Assembly (NCBI GenBank): GCA_002392765.1
Contig: DGHT01000033.1
Coordinates: 1-37,990, forward strand
Source of the DNA: Verrucomicrobia bacterium UBA3841
Lineage (GTDB): Bacteria; Verrucomicrobiota; Kiritimatiellia; RFP12; UBA1067
DNA length: 37,990 nt
Direction of reading: 5' to 3'
The position numbers and the translations under genes are program-made. The notes beneath the pieces are model-generated. The model saw nothing but the letters and a program-made list of their open reading frames with translations. It had not been told where the DNA came from and made no database searches. The first letter of the stretch is position 1, and each line of letters starts with the position of its first letter. Shown one piece after another: positions 16,185 through 24,224 of this stretch.

Positions 16185-18089
16185 ATGAAGAATGTCTCTA
16201 TTTGTCTTGCGCTGTTTTGGACGGCCATTGTCGCATTCGCCGTTCCCCTTGACGAACTTCTGCCGCGGCCGAAGGAGGTGCGGGCGGTTGCTGATGCCGC
16301 GTTGTCGTGCGAGGGGCTCCCGTCCGGCGGCTATGCGCTTTCGGTGCGCGGCGGACAAGCCAAGATCGCCGCCGTTGACGAGGCGGGGCGGCGATATGCC
16401 GAGGCTACGCTCGCACAGCTGCGGATGCTGTCGGGCGGCACCTTGCCGGACTGCACGATACGCGACTGGCCGACATTCTCGTGGCGGGGTTTTATGCACG
16501 ACTGCGGGCGCAACTTTCTCGATGTCGAATCAATCAAGAACGTCATCGACCTGATGGCGAAGTACAAGCTGAACCTCTTCCACTGGCATCTCACGGACTA
16601 CTGGGGATGGCGGCTCGAGTCGAAGAAATATCCGATGCTCCAGGCCCCGTGGTCGTTCGGGCGTCAGCACGGCATGTACTACACGCAGGAGCAGTTCCGC
16701 GAAGTCGTCGACTACGCGAAGGCACGCGGCGTCACCGTCATGCCTGAGCTTGACGTTCCCGGACATTCCCTCGCGTTCAGACGCGGTCTAGGGTTCGAGT
16801 TCATGTGCGACAAGAAGGTGAAGGATGTCGTGATCGACCTCATCGACGAGCTCTGTTCCCTGGCGACACCGGAGGAAATGCCGTTTATCCACCTCGGGAC
16901 GGACGAGTCGCGCACACCGCAGGAGATGGTGCCGGATTCTTTCTGCCCCGCGTGGGCGGAGGCCGTGTGGCGCAACGGACGCACGCCCGTCGGGTGGAGC
17001 CCCGGAAAGAACATGACGCTCGCCGACGGCAGGAAGAGCGTCAAGATGCTGTGGCCGGAGAAGGACCGGCCGGACATCCTGCCGGACGAACAGGGATTTG
17101 ACACGGCGTACTGGTATTTCGGACGGTACGATCCGTTCTCGTTCCTGAACTACGCGCTCTTCGCGAAGCCATGTCCCTGGAACATTCCAGACGCGAACAA
17201 GCTTGGCGTCGTCATCGCATCGTGGCACGATGACCTTGCGGGAAACAGCGGCAGGGACGCTCTTTTGAACAACAACTTCGCGCTCGCCGTGGTCATGTTC
17301 TCAGACCTCCAGTGGAACGGGCGCGAGAAGAATCGTCCGGATCTTCACTACAGGATGCCTGCCGTCGGCACACCCGAGTTCGCGGAGGCGGTCCGCTTCG
17401 AGAACGCGGTCGCCGCTCAGCGCGACAAGGTGCTTTCCGATTCTCCCTTGCCGTTTGCCTGGGTGAAGGAGACCGGCATGCGCTGGAGGCTCTCAAATGG
17501 CAAGACGGGTGAGGTTCTCGCCGAGGATATTCCTCAGGGATGCGTCCATATTCATGGCTTTTCCGCCACGGGTGCCGCCGAAGCGACGGCTTACATGAAG
17601 GAGATGACCGGCGTAGCCGTGCTCGAGACGTGGATCAAGAGCCCCATGGATCAAACCGTGGGCGCATGGATTGACTTCGACATTTTCCCACGCTCTGGCG
17701 CGAGGTACTGCAGAGCATACCATGTGCCGCTTTTCGAGAAGGGCGAATGGTCGTCGTCAAAGGGCGTGAAGGTCGAGGTTAACGGCGTCGAGATCCTGCC
17801 GCCGGACTGGAAGCACCCGGGTCTCAAGCCGCATGGCAAGTCTCCGGACGGAACGACGAACAACGTTTCCGAGACGCCGTTCGCGGACGACTGCTGCTGG
17901 ATTCGTCCGCCGTCCCCGCTGACGCTCAAGGCGGGATGGAACCACGTGAAGATCACAGCACCCAAGACGTACAAGGCGTGGTACTACGGATGGGACGTTC
18001 TCTTTATGCCGATTCTCGGAACGAGCGACCGTCCGAGAGAAGTTCCAGGGCTTGAATATAGGTCGCGTCCGCCGGAGGGGGCGCAATGA
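16185..18089 (+). CDS. Secreted beta-N-acetylhexosaminidase (GH20)
   Basis: A 634-residue exported protein (signal peptide MKNVSICLALFWTAIVAFA). Residues 20-95 form the small alpha/beta domain typical of GH20 (YALSVRGGQAKIAAVDEAG), followed by the barrel from about 100: WRGFMHDCGRNF, LNLFHWHLTDYWGWRLE, MPELDVPGHS, and FIHLGTDES with the catalytic pair Asp240-Glu241 (usually HxGGDE). The last 200 residues are an additional beta-rich domain. GH20 uses the substrate's 2-acetamido group to remove terminal GlcNAc or GalNAc. With GH29 next to it, mucin or N-glycan trimming is likely. AAAGGAAA lies upstream of the ATG. The stop overlaps the start of the MFS gene. Confidence 0.9.
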   Translation: MKNVSICLALFWTAIVAFAVPLDELLPRPKEVRAVADAALSCEGLPSGGYALSVRGGQAKIAAVDEAGRRYAEATLAQLRMLSGGTLPDCTIRDWPTFSWRGFMHDCGRNFLDVESIKNVIDLMAKYKLNLFHWHLTDYWGWRLESKKYPMLQAPWSFGRQHGMYYTQEQFREVVDYAKARGVTVMPELDVPGHSLAFRRGLGFEFMCDKKVKDVVIDLIDELCSLATPEEMPFIHLGTDESRTPQEMVPDSFCPAWAEAVWRNGRTPVGWSPGKNMTLADGRKSVKMLWPEKDRPDILPDEQGFDTAYWYFGRYDPFSFLNYALFAKPCPWNIPDANKLGVVIASWHDDLAGNSGRDALLNNNFALAVVMFSDLQWNGREKNRPDLHYRMPAVGTPEFAEAVRFENAVAAQRDKVLSDSPLPFAWVKETGMRWRLSNGKTGEVLAEDIPQGCVHIHGFSATGAAEATAYMKEMTGVAVLETWIKSPMDQTVGAWIDFDIFPRSGARYCRAYHVPLFEKGEWSSSKGVKVEVNGVEILPPDWKHPGLKPHGKSPDGTTNNVSETPFADDCCWIRPPSPLTLKAGWNHVKITAPKTYKAWYYGWDVLFMPILGTSDRPREVPGLEYRSRPPEGAQ

Positions 18090-19345
18090 CGATACAGAAA
18101 AAGGGTTTGGGCGGCTACAAGTGGCGGCTTGTCGCGTTTCTCTTCGTTGCGTTTTTCATCGCACAGGGGGCGCGGCAACTCTACAATGCGGCGCTTCCGC
18201 AGATATGCATCGAGTTCGGTCGCATGGGTGTGACGGACGCGCAGCTCGGTGCGGTAGGTTCCGTCTTTGGAGCGGTATTCGGGCTTGCTGTGGTCGTTGC
18301 CGGTATTGCGGCGGACTTCCTTGGACACAAGCGCGTCCTCGTTGCGGGGACGGTCGTTTTCTCGCTCGGGATATTCTGCTGCGGGTTCGCGGGCGGAGTC
18401 GGCGCGATGATCGCGTTCTACGGCGTTGTCGCCTCGCTCGGCCAGACGTGCGTCGCGCCATCGTGCTATGCGCTCATACTGCGGCACCACTCCGAAACGC
18501 GATCGACGGCGATGGCGATATTCCAGAGTGCGGTCTATTTCGGTGTCATCCTCTCCAGCCTTTTCGGAGGACTCCTCGCAGAGCAGGGCGACGGCGCGTG
18601 GAGGTGCGCGTTTCTCGCGATGGGCGCGATCGGCTTCGTGTGGGCTGCCGTAATGCAGTTCGCCGTGCGCGCCGAACCGCAGAGAGAGGGGACGGACGGA
18701 GACAAGGCATCCGTCAAGGAAGCGTTCATGGCAGTCGCGAAGAAGCCGACGGCGATCCTTATCGCCGTCGCTTTCGGGTTCTTCATGTATTCGATTCTCG
18801 GTATTAGGCTGTGGGCGCCGACATTCCTCGCGCGGACGTTCGAGGGCGTCGGCACGGCAAAGGCCGCCTTGCACGGAGTTCTCTGGATGTATATAGGGAC
18901 GCTTGTCAGTTGCATTGCGACTGCGAAGGCTATCGACAAGTTCGGCAAAGGGAGGCCGAGGATTCGACTGGACGTATCGGTCGCCGGATTTTTGCTCTGC
19001 ATCGCGCCGGTCGTCTGGGTCGCGAAGGCGGCGAGTTTCGTGTCGTGTTGTGTAGCGCTGGGCGTTCTCGGATGCGCGATAGGTGTATACGAGGCGGCGC
19101 ACTATCCCGCGATGTTCGACTGCATCGCCCCGCGCTACAGAAGCGCGGCGACGGGCGTAACAGGCTGCATGGCGTTCCTCATGGGTTCGCTCGCCCCGGC
19201 CGTCGTGGGCTGGATGAACGTACACATGTCGATGCGCGCAGGGATAATGTCGCTCGCCGCGTTTTTCCTTGCCGGCGCTGTCGTCCTTGTGCCGGCGCAG
19301 ATATGGTTTTTCAGAAAGGACTGGATAGGAAATGAGAAAGCTTAG
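18086..19345 (+). CDS. Major facilitator superfamily transporter, probably sugar importer
   Basis: A 419-residue inner-membrane protein with about 12 hydrophobic segments and a central cytoplasmic loop near residues 195-215 (EPQREGTDGDKASVKEAF). GIAADFLGHKRVLVAG between segments 2 and 3 is the MFS signature A (GxxxDxxGxKR). It starts in an ATGA overlap with the GH20 gene and has a strong GGAGGGGG site. Sitting between secreted glycosidases and cytoplasmic dehydrogenases, it probably imports the released sugar; this is inferred from context. No TonB-dependent receptor or ABC importer is present in the window, so uptake does not follow the Bacteroidota SusCD scheme. Confidence 0.88.
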   Translation: MTIQKKGLGGYKWRLVAFLFVAFFIAQGARQLYNAALPQICIEFGRMGVTDAQLGAVGSVFGAVFGLAVVVAGIAADFLGHKRVLVAGTVVFSLGIFCCGFAGGVGAMIAFYGVVASLGQTCVAPSCYALILRHHSETRSTAMAIFQSAVYFGVILSSLFGGLLAEQGDGAWRCAFLAMGAIGFVWAAVMQFAVRAEPQREGTDGDKASVKEAFMAVAKKPTAILIAVAFGFFMYSILGIRLWAPTFLARTFEGVGTAKAALHGVLWMYIGTLVSCIATAKAIDKFGKGRPRIRLDVSVAGFLLCIAPVVWVAKAASFVSCCVALGVLGCAIGVYEAAHYPAMFDCIAPRYRSAATGVTGCMAFLMGSLAPAVVGWMNVHMSMRAGIMSLAAFFLAGAVVLVPAQIWFFRKDWIGNEKA

Positions 19346-20345
19346 GGTTCTATTTTACGGGCTCACCCACGAACATGCGTTCGGGAAGCTGGAGACACTT
19401 CGCCGGATGGACGATATGTACGAAATAGCCGGCATCGTCGACGACCGGGCCACGGCGACAAGACCGCACTTTGCCGACCATCCGGCGAGTCCAGATGGAT
19501 ACCATGTCATCTCGGCGGAAGAGGCTTTGACGCGTGATGATTTCGACGTTGCGTTCATCGAGACGACGAACGCCGATTTGATGAAGGTCGCCCGCGTCTT
19601 CGCCGAGAAGGGTGTTCCCATGCACTGCGACAAGCCGTGCGGCGAGGCGATGGAGCCGTATCGCTCCATCGTGGAGATGTGCCACCGAAAGAACCTGCCG
19701 TTCCAGATCGGCTACATGTACAGGGGGAACCCCGCGCTCAAGTTTGCGCGAAACGCCGTACGTTCCGGATGGCTGGGCGAGGTGGGTTTCATAGAGGCGG
19801 ACATGAACCACGACTATCAGCTGGACGGATATCCCGAATACATTTCCACCTTCAAGGGCGGGATCCTCTACAACCTCGGATGCCATCTGGTCGATATGGT
19901 TGTACCGCTCGTGCGCGGGCGGCTCGTCTCCGCCGTGCCGATGATCGGCGCCGCGCCGGGCGATCCCGCCGGTAGTCGCACAAGCGGAATGTCGCTTCTC
20001 TCGTTCGAGGGTGGTGCAAAGGTGCTCATCCGGACATCTTCGCACATGCCCGGTGGAATAGACGGACGCCGCCTGCGCGTGGATGGAACGAACGGGACGC
20101 TGGAGCTTTGTCCTATCGAGAGGTTTGACGGCAAGAACCTTCGGCTGGAGATGACGCTCAAGAATCCGGCCGGTGGATATGGCGCAGGGCTCAACGTCAT
20201 CGACTTCGGTGTCCTTGTCGACCGCTTCCGCGACCAGCTCGAAGACCTTGCGATGATCGTGCGCGGCGAGAAGGCGAACGACCAGGACTACGACTGGGAT
20301 CTGCAAGTTCACGAGGTGTCACTAAGGGCGTGCGGGGCGCTTTAG
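19332..20345 (+). CDS. Gfo/Idh/MocA-family NAD(P)-dependent oxidoreductase
   Basis: A 337-residue cytoplasmic protein. The Rossmann part has an unusual first loop (VLFYGLTHEHAFGKL rather than GxGxxG), then VAFIETTNADL and MHCDKPCGE, the EKP motif with Lys101. ILYNLGCHLVDM carries the conserved catalytic-region His/Asp. Family members oxidise or reduce sugars, inositols and their keto forms; GH109 glycosidases belong here too, but this protein has no export signal. It overlaps the end of the transporter gene by 14 bases and precedes two medium-chain dehydrogenases, suggesting that the imported sugar is oxidised first. The substrate cannot be read from the sequence. Confidence 0.85.
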   Translation: MRKLRVLFYGLTHEHAFGKLETLRRMDDMYEIAGIVDDRATATRPHFADHPASPDGYHVISAEEALTRDDFDVAFIETTNADLMKVARVFAEKGVPMHCDKPCGEAMEPYRSIVEMCHRKNLPFQIGYMYRGNPALKFARNAVRSGWLGEVGFIEADMNHDYQLDGYPEYISTFKGGILYNLGCHLVDMVVPLVRGRLVSAVPMIGAAPGDPAGSRTSGMSLLSFEGGAKVLIRTSSHMPGGIDGRRLRVDGTNGTLELCPIERFDGKNLRLEMTLKNPAGGYGAGLNVIDFGVLVDRFRDQLEDLAMIVRGEKANDQDYDWDLQVHEVSLRACGAL

Positions 20346-20356
20346 TCGAAATTGTA

Positions 20357-20370
20357 GGCATAGTTATGCC
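20357..20370. promoter_or_regulatory. Short palindrome in the gap before the dehydrogenase gene
   Basis: GGCATA-GT-TATGCC is a perfect 6-base inverted repeat in the 58-base gap between two genes. The two-base loop favours a protein-binding site over an RNA hairpin, and no T-run follows. Function unknown. Confidence 0.3.
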
Positions 20371-20403
20371 CCAAAGAACAGGAGAAGACAGGGGAGCCTT
20401 GTC

Positions 20404-21465
20404 ATGATGGAAAATGTTGGAATAGTATTCACGAAGAAGGATACGGCTGAACTGGTTGAAATGCCGATGCCGGATCCGAAGGCAGGCGAAGTGCTGATTC
20501 GGCTAGTGCGCTCGACCATATCGAGCGGAACGGAGCGGGCGAACCTGACGGGCGTCCCTGACAACGCTACGGGCATATACCGAGTCTGCCCGGACGATCA
20601 GGTGACGTGGCCCAGGCGTGGCGGCTACAGTTCGTCCGGCGTCGTCGAGGCCGTGGGCAAGGGCGTCGCGTCCCTGAAGCCTGGCGACCGCGTGGCTGTT
20701 AGCTGGTCGATGCATCAGCGTTTCATCTGCATGGACGAGAGTCTCGTGTACCGACTTCCGGATTCCGTGTCGTTCGAGGAAGGGGCGTTGACGCACATCT
20801 CGACGTTCCCCATGGGCGCGGTAAGGAAGTGTCGGCTGGAAATCGGAGAGTCCTCGCTCGTGATGGGGCAAGGCGTCCTCGGACAGCTCGCAGTCATGCT
20901 CCTCAAGGCGGCTGGCTCCGTGCCCGTAATCGCCGCAGATCCCGTCCCGGAGAAGCGCGAGCGCGCGCTTGCGCTTGGGGCGGACTTCGCGTTCGGCCCG
21001 ATGGAGCCGGGCTTCGCCGAGAAGGTGAAGTCCGTCGCCGACACGGGCCGTAGGGTGCAAAACGGGCGTACCGCCGACTCCGGCGCGAAGGTTGTTGTCG
21101 AGGTGACGGGCAATGGTGCGGCTCTCGACACGGCGCTGGACGCGATCGCGCCGTTCGGACGGCTTGCGCTCCTCGGATGTACGCGTGACTCGGACTTCAG
21201 GATAAACTACTACCGCAAGGTCCACGGACGTGGTGTCTCGCTAGTCGGGGCGCATACGGACGCTAGGCCGGACGGCGAATCCTCACAGGGATGGTGGACG
21301 ACGCGCGACGATGCTCTGGCGTTCTTAAAACTTCTTGCCGGAGGCCGCATATCGCTCGTCGGATTTGTGGACGAGATTCATAGCCCGGACGATTGCGGCG
21401 AGGTGTATTTGCGTCTTGCGAAAGGCGGGGCGTTCCCCGTCGTGCAGTTCGATTGGGAGAAGTAA
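20404..21465 (+). CDS. Medium-chain dehydrogenase without visible catalytic zinc site
   Basis: A 353-residue MDR-superfamily protein. The N-terminal GroES-like part contains STISSGTERANLTG, where zinc alcohol dehydrogenases have Cys-x-x-Gly-Thr-Asp; the usual zinc ligands are not evident. This resembles the BchC-like or bi-domain-oxidoreductase branch. The nucleotide-binding loop is VMGQGVLGQLA (about 153-163). It probably oxidises or reduces a sugar or keto-sugar together with the neighbouring Gfo/Idh/MocA protein, a common pairing. ATG is doubled at 20404 and 20407; either could be used, with AGGGGAG upstream. Cytoplasmic, no signal peptide. Confidence 0.8.
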   Translation: MMENVGIVFTKKDTAELVEMPMPDPKAGEVLIRLVRSTISSGTERANLTGVPDNATGIYRVCPDDQVTWPRRGGYSSSGVVEAVGKGVASLKPGDRVAVSWSMHQRFICMDESLVYRLPDSVSFEEGALTHISTFPMGAVRKCRLEIGESSLVMGQGVLGQLAVMLLKAAGSVPVIAADPVPEKRERALALGADFAFGPMEPGFAEKVKSVADTGRRVQNGRTADSGAKVVVEVTGNGAALDTALDAIAPFGRLALLGCTRDSDFRINYYRKVHGRGVSLVGAHTDARPDGESSQGWWTTRDDALAFLKLLAGGRISLVGFVDEIHSPDDCGEVYLRLAKGGAFPVVQFDWEK

Positions 21466-21472
21466 GGTGATA

Positions 21473-21547
21473 GTTCACAAATATCAAGTGCCACAATTGT
21501 TCACAAATTGCAAATGCAAGTTCTGCACGATCTACACGTTCTGCACG
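21473..21547. repeat. Two pairs of short direct repeats in the gap before the quinone-oxidoreductase-like gene
   Basis: GTTCACAAAT occurs at 21473-21482 and 21499-21508, and GTTCTGCACG at 21520-21529 and 21538-21547. CAATT (21494-21498) and AATTG (21506-21510) also form an inverted repeat. The 132-base gap has no TATAAT-like box. These may be regulator half-sites or traces of replication slippage. Confidence 0.4.
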
Positions 21548-21597
21548 GTTCAACAATCCGGAAAATCCTGTCTTGAAAAAACGAAGGAGAATCATAA

Positions 21598-22557
21598 ATG
21601 AAAGCAATGTGCATTGATGAGAACAAGAATTTCGTGTGGACGGATGTGGCTGATCCCGTCTGCCATAACGAGTTCAATGTAAAGATTGCAATCAGGGCTT
21701 GCGCCGTCAATCGCGCCGACCTGATGCAGCGGCAGGGCATTTACGCGCCGCCGGAAGGCTGGCCGCTCTGGCCGGGGCTCGAGTGTGCGGGCGAGGTACT
21801 GGAGTGTCCCGCCAATGGACGCTTCAAGCCAGGAGACAAGGTTTGCGCACTTCTCGGCGGCGGCGGATACGCAGAGCAGGTCGTAGTTCCCGAAGGAATG
21901 TGCATGCCTCTTCCGAATGGGTTTGAGCCGTGGGAGGCTGCGGGGATCCCCGAAGTCTATGCGACGGCGTATCTCAACCTCAAGATCGTCGGGGAAATCA
22001 AGAAGGGCGAGACGTTCTTCATCAACGGCGGCGAGGGCGGACTTGGCGTTGCGACAATCCAGCTTGCGAAGCACGTTTTCGGCGCAAAGGTCGTCGCGCA
22101 GGTCGCCTCGGACGAAAATGGCGAATTCTGCAAAGGCATCGGCGCAGACGTCGTCTCGAACCGCTTCAAGGACGACCTCGTGAATACCTTGACGGAGAAT
22201 CCGCCCAACGTCGCAATTGATCCAGTGGGCGGCCCATTGATGGGCAAGTGCATTGCGACGATGCCCTATCGCGGACGCTGGATTTCGCTCGCGTCAATGG
22301 CGGGTCCGGAGACGGCGCTCGACGTCAATCTTCTCTGGCGCAAGAACCTGCGCGTCATAGGTTCGACGCTTCGCAGCCGCACGCCGGAGGAGAAGGCGCA
22401 GATTCTTGCCGGACTCGTCCGCGAGGTGTATCCGGCCTTCGAGGCACGGAAATTCGCGCCGTTCGTCCACAAGGTGATGCCGATCATCGAGGCGACGGAA
22501 GCCCACGCGATACTCGAACGCGGTGAAAACCGTGGCAAAGTCGTGCTGCAGATATAA
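21598..22557 (+). CDS. Zinc-independent quinone-oxidoreductase-like medium-chain reductase
   Basis: A 319-residue cytoplasmic protein of the QOR/PIG3 branch of the MDR superfamily. The N-terminus has VNRADLMQRQGIY and PPEGWPLWPGLECAGEV, both typical of that branch. The NADPH-binding loop is INGGEGGLGVATIQLAKHV (about 142-160), with no zinc-binding cysteines. The C-terminus (MPIIEATEAHAILERGENRGKVVLQI) matches QOR endings. Such enzymes reduce quinones or conjugated enones, so it might handle an unsaturated or keto-sugar intermediate; that is inferred from context only. AAGGAG precedes the ATG. It is the last gene of the co-directional run before a recognisable promoter. Confidence 0.85.
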   Translation: MKAMCIDENKNFVWTDVADPVCHNEFNVKIAIRACAVNRADLMQRQGIYAPPEGWPLWPGLECAGEVLECPANGRFKPGDKVCALLGGGGYAEQVVVPEGMCMPLPNGFEPWEAAGIPEVYATAYLNLKIVGEIKKGETFFINGGEGGLGVATIQLAKHVFGAKVVAQVASDENGEFCKGIGADVVSNRFKDDLVNTLTENPPNVAIDPVGGPLMGKCIATMPYRGRWISLASMAGPETALDVNLLWRKNLRVIGSTLRSRTPEEKAQILAGLVREVYPAFEARKFAPFVHKVMPIIEATEAHAILERGENRGKVVLQI

Positions 22558-22563
22558 TTGGTA

Positions 22564-22593
22564 TTGTGGTAATGACGCGGATCATTGTATAAT
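22564..22593 (+). promoter_or_regulatory. Promoter of the second GH20 gene
   Basis: TTGTGG (22564-22569) and TATAAT (22588-22593) separated by 18 bases. The start would be near 22600, leaving a leader of about 20 bases before ATG 22622, so this gene can be expressed apart from the upstream run. Confidence 0.45.
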
Positions 22594-22621
22594 AATAAGA
22601 ACCAAGAAGGGAACGATATTG

Positions 22622-24040
22622 ATGAAGTCCGTAAGAATCGCATTGTCATTGTTCACGGTGGCTGCGCTGCCCGTTGCGGCTTTCGCCGCTCCGCAGCAGA
22701 TGCTTGGCTACCAACTCGATGTTTCGCGGTGCAAGGTGCCGAAGATGGAGACGATCTACCGCATCGTGGACATTCTCGCGGATCTGCGCTACAACCAGTT
22801 CCAGCTCTATACGGAGCATACCTTCGCCTACAAGGGACACGAGACCGTGTGGTATGACGCAAGCCCCATGACGCCGGACGAGGTGCGCGCGCTTGATGAC
22901 TACTGCCATGCGCGGGGGATCGAACTCGTCCCAAACCAGAATTCGTTCGGACACATGGAGCAGTGGCTCCGGCATCCCGGCTACGCCGAGCTCGACAGCA
23001 ATCCGCTCAAAGTCGGCGCCAAGACCTTGAACCCTGAAGATCCGCGCAGTCTGGAGCTTGTCAAGGATCTCTACGACCAGCTGCTGCCGTGCTTCCGCTC
23101 GCGATACTTCAACGTCGGTTGCGACGAGACGGACCTTGCCGGCGGACGCTGCGATGCGGCGGTCAAGGAGAAGGGCTCGTCGCGCGTCTACGTGGACTTC
23201 CTCAAGAAGATACATGCCGTGGTGGCGAAGCGCAATCACACGATGATGTTCTGGGGAGATATCATTCTCAAGCACCCGGAGTTCTTGCCTGAACTGCCCA
23301 AGGACATGGTCTGCCTCGACTGGGGCTATCGGCCGGAATCTCCGTTCGACAAGGACACCGCCGCGCTCAAAGCGGCGGGGATTCGCTTTGTCGTCTGTCC
23401 GGGGACCAGCGCGTGGGGCTCGCTCTTCGGCCGCGTAGACCGCTTCGTCGGCAACATCGACAATGCCGTGGAGAACGGGACGCTGAACGGTGCAGAAGGT
23501 TACCTGCTCGCGGACTGGGGCGATGGCGGCAATCCGCAGCCGTGGATCGTCTCGCTGCCGTCTATCATCTACCTCGCGCACCGCGTCCGCGGCGAGAAGC
23601 TGACTGCAGACCGGCTGGCCGCCGAGATCGACCGTATCTGCGGCTGCCGCTGCGGCGCGGCGCTGCTCGCATACGGCGCGGTCTATCGCACGTTCGGCGG
23701 ACGGCTCGACAACACGGCGGAGATCTGCTATGTGCTCCGCGACGGGAAGCAGTATGTGCGCCATGAGGGCGTGACGGATGAAGGTGTCGTCGCCGCGTTC
23801 GCCCAGCTCGACGGGGCGAAGGAGCTCTTCATCGCGGACGGCGCGCCAGCGTGGGTGAGGGAGGACTTCGCCGTGCTCGATCTCCTCGCGCGGGCGGTCA
23901 AGGCCAGATGGGAGAATCCGCAGCGGGACGACCTGCGTGTGATGTTCGAGCCGGAATACCGCAGGCTTTGGCTTCGCCAGAACCGCATCGGCGGCCTCAA
24001 GGACTCTCTTTTCTGGCTTTTCGGCCGAACGCGAAAGTAA
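22622..24040 (+). CDS. Second secreted GH20-like beta-N-acetylhexosaminidase
   Basis: A 472-residue protein; I start it at ATG 22622 because a signal peptide follows (MKSVRIALSLFTVAALPVAAFA) and the upstream in-frame region has no coding character. The barrel has LRYNQFQLYTEHTFAY, LVPNQNSFGHMEQWLRHP, and FNVGCDETD with the GH20 catalytic pair Asp168-Glu169, then MMFWGDIILKHPEF. It lacks the usual N-terminal GH20b domain: the barrel begins almost directly after the signal peptide. It is not a close copy of the enzyme at 16185-18089, so the two probably differ in linkage or position of attack. It has its own promoter and ends about 180 bases before ilvC. Confidence 0.85.
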   Translation: MKSVRIALSLFTVAALPVAAFAAPQQMLGYQLDVSRCKVPKMETIYRIVDILADLRYNQFQLYTEHTFAYKGHETVWYDASPMTPDEVRALDDYCHARGIELVPNQNSFGHMEQWLRHPGYAELDSNPLKVGAKTLNPEDPRSLELVKDLYDQLLPCFRSRYFNVGCDETDLAGGRCDAAVKEKGSSRVYVDFLKKIHAVVAKRNHTMMFWGDIILKHPEFLPELPKDMVCLDWGYRPESPFDKDTAALKAAGIRFVVCPGTSAWGSLFGRVDRFVGNIDNAVENGTLNGAEGYLLADWGDGGNPQPWIVSLPSIIYLAHRVRGEKLTADRLAAEIDRICGCRCGAALLAYGAVYRTFGGRLDNTAEICYVLRDGKQYVRHEGVTDEGVVAAFAQLDGAKELFIADGAPAWVREDFAVLDLLARAVKARWENPQRDDLRVMFEPEYRRLWLRQNRIGGLKDSLFWLFGRTRK

Positions 24041-24055
24041 TTATAAGGATTTCGT

Positions 24056-24071
24056 GGGGAAGAACCCCTTT
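24056..24071 (+). terminator. Weak terminator-like hairpin after the second GH20 gene
   Basis: GGGG-AAGAA-CCCC followed by TTT, 16 bases after the stop codon. A four-pair stem and three T make this a weak candidate. The rest of the gap up to the ilvC promoter shows nothing else I can support. Confidence 0.25.
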
Positions 24072-24161
24072 GACGGTCGTCATTTTGGACGGGAAAGCGC
24101 ATGATCCGAGAAGATTGCGTAAATTGCGGTGGAAACGGATGGCGCAAGAATAAATTATTTC

Positions 24162-24190
24162 ATGACTTTTCGCCCGTTTTATGATATAAT
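24162..24190 (+). promoter_or_regulatory. ilvC promoter
   Basis: ATGACT (24162-24167), 17 bases, TATAAT (24185-24190) with a TG-A extension. The 12-mer TTATGATATAAT differs by one base from the motif at four other promoters. The leader would be about 28 bases, with no Shine-Dalgarno sequence. Confidence 0.6.
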
Positions 24191-24224
24191 CTGCGGTATT
24201 GTAAACCAAAACAAATTCTAAAAT

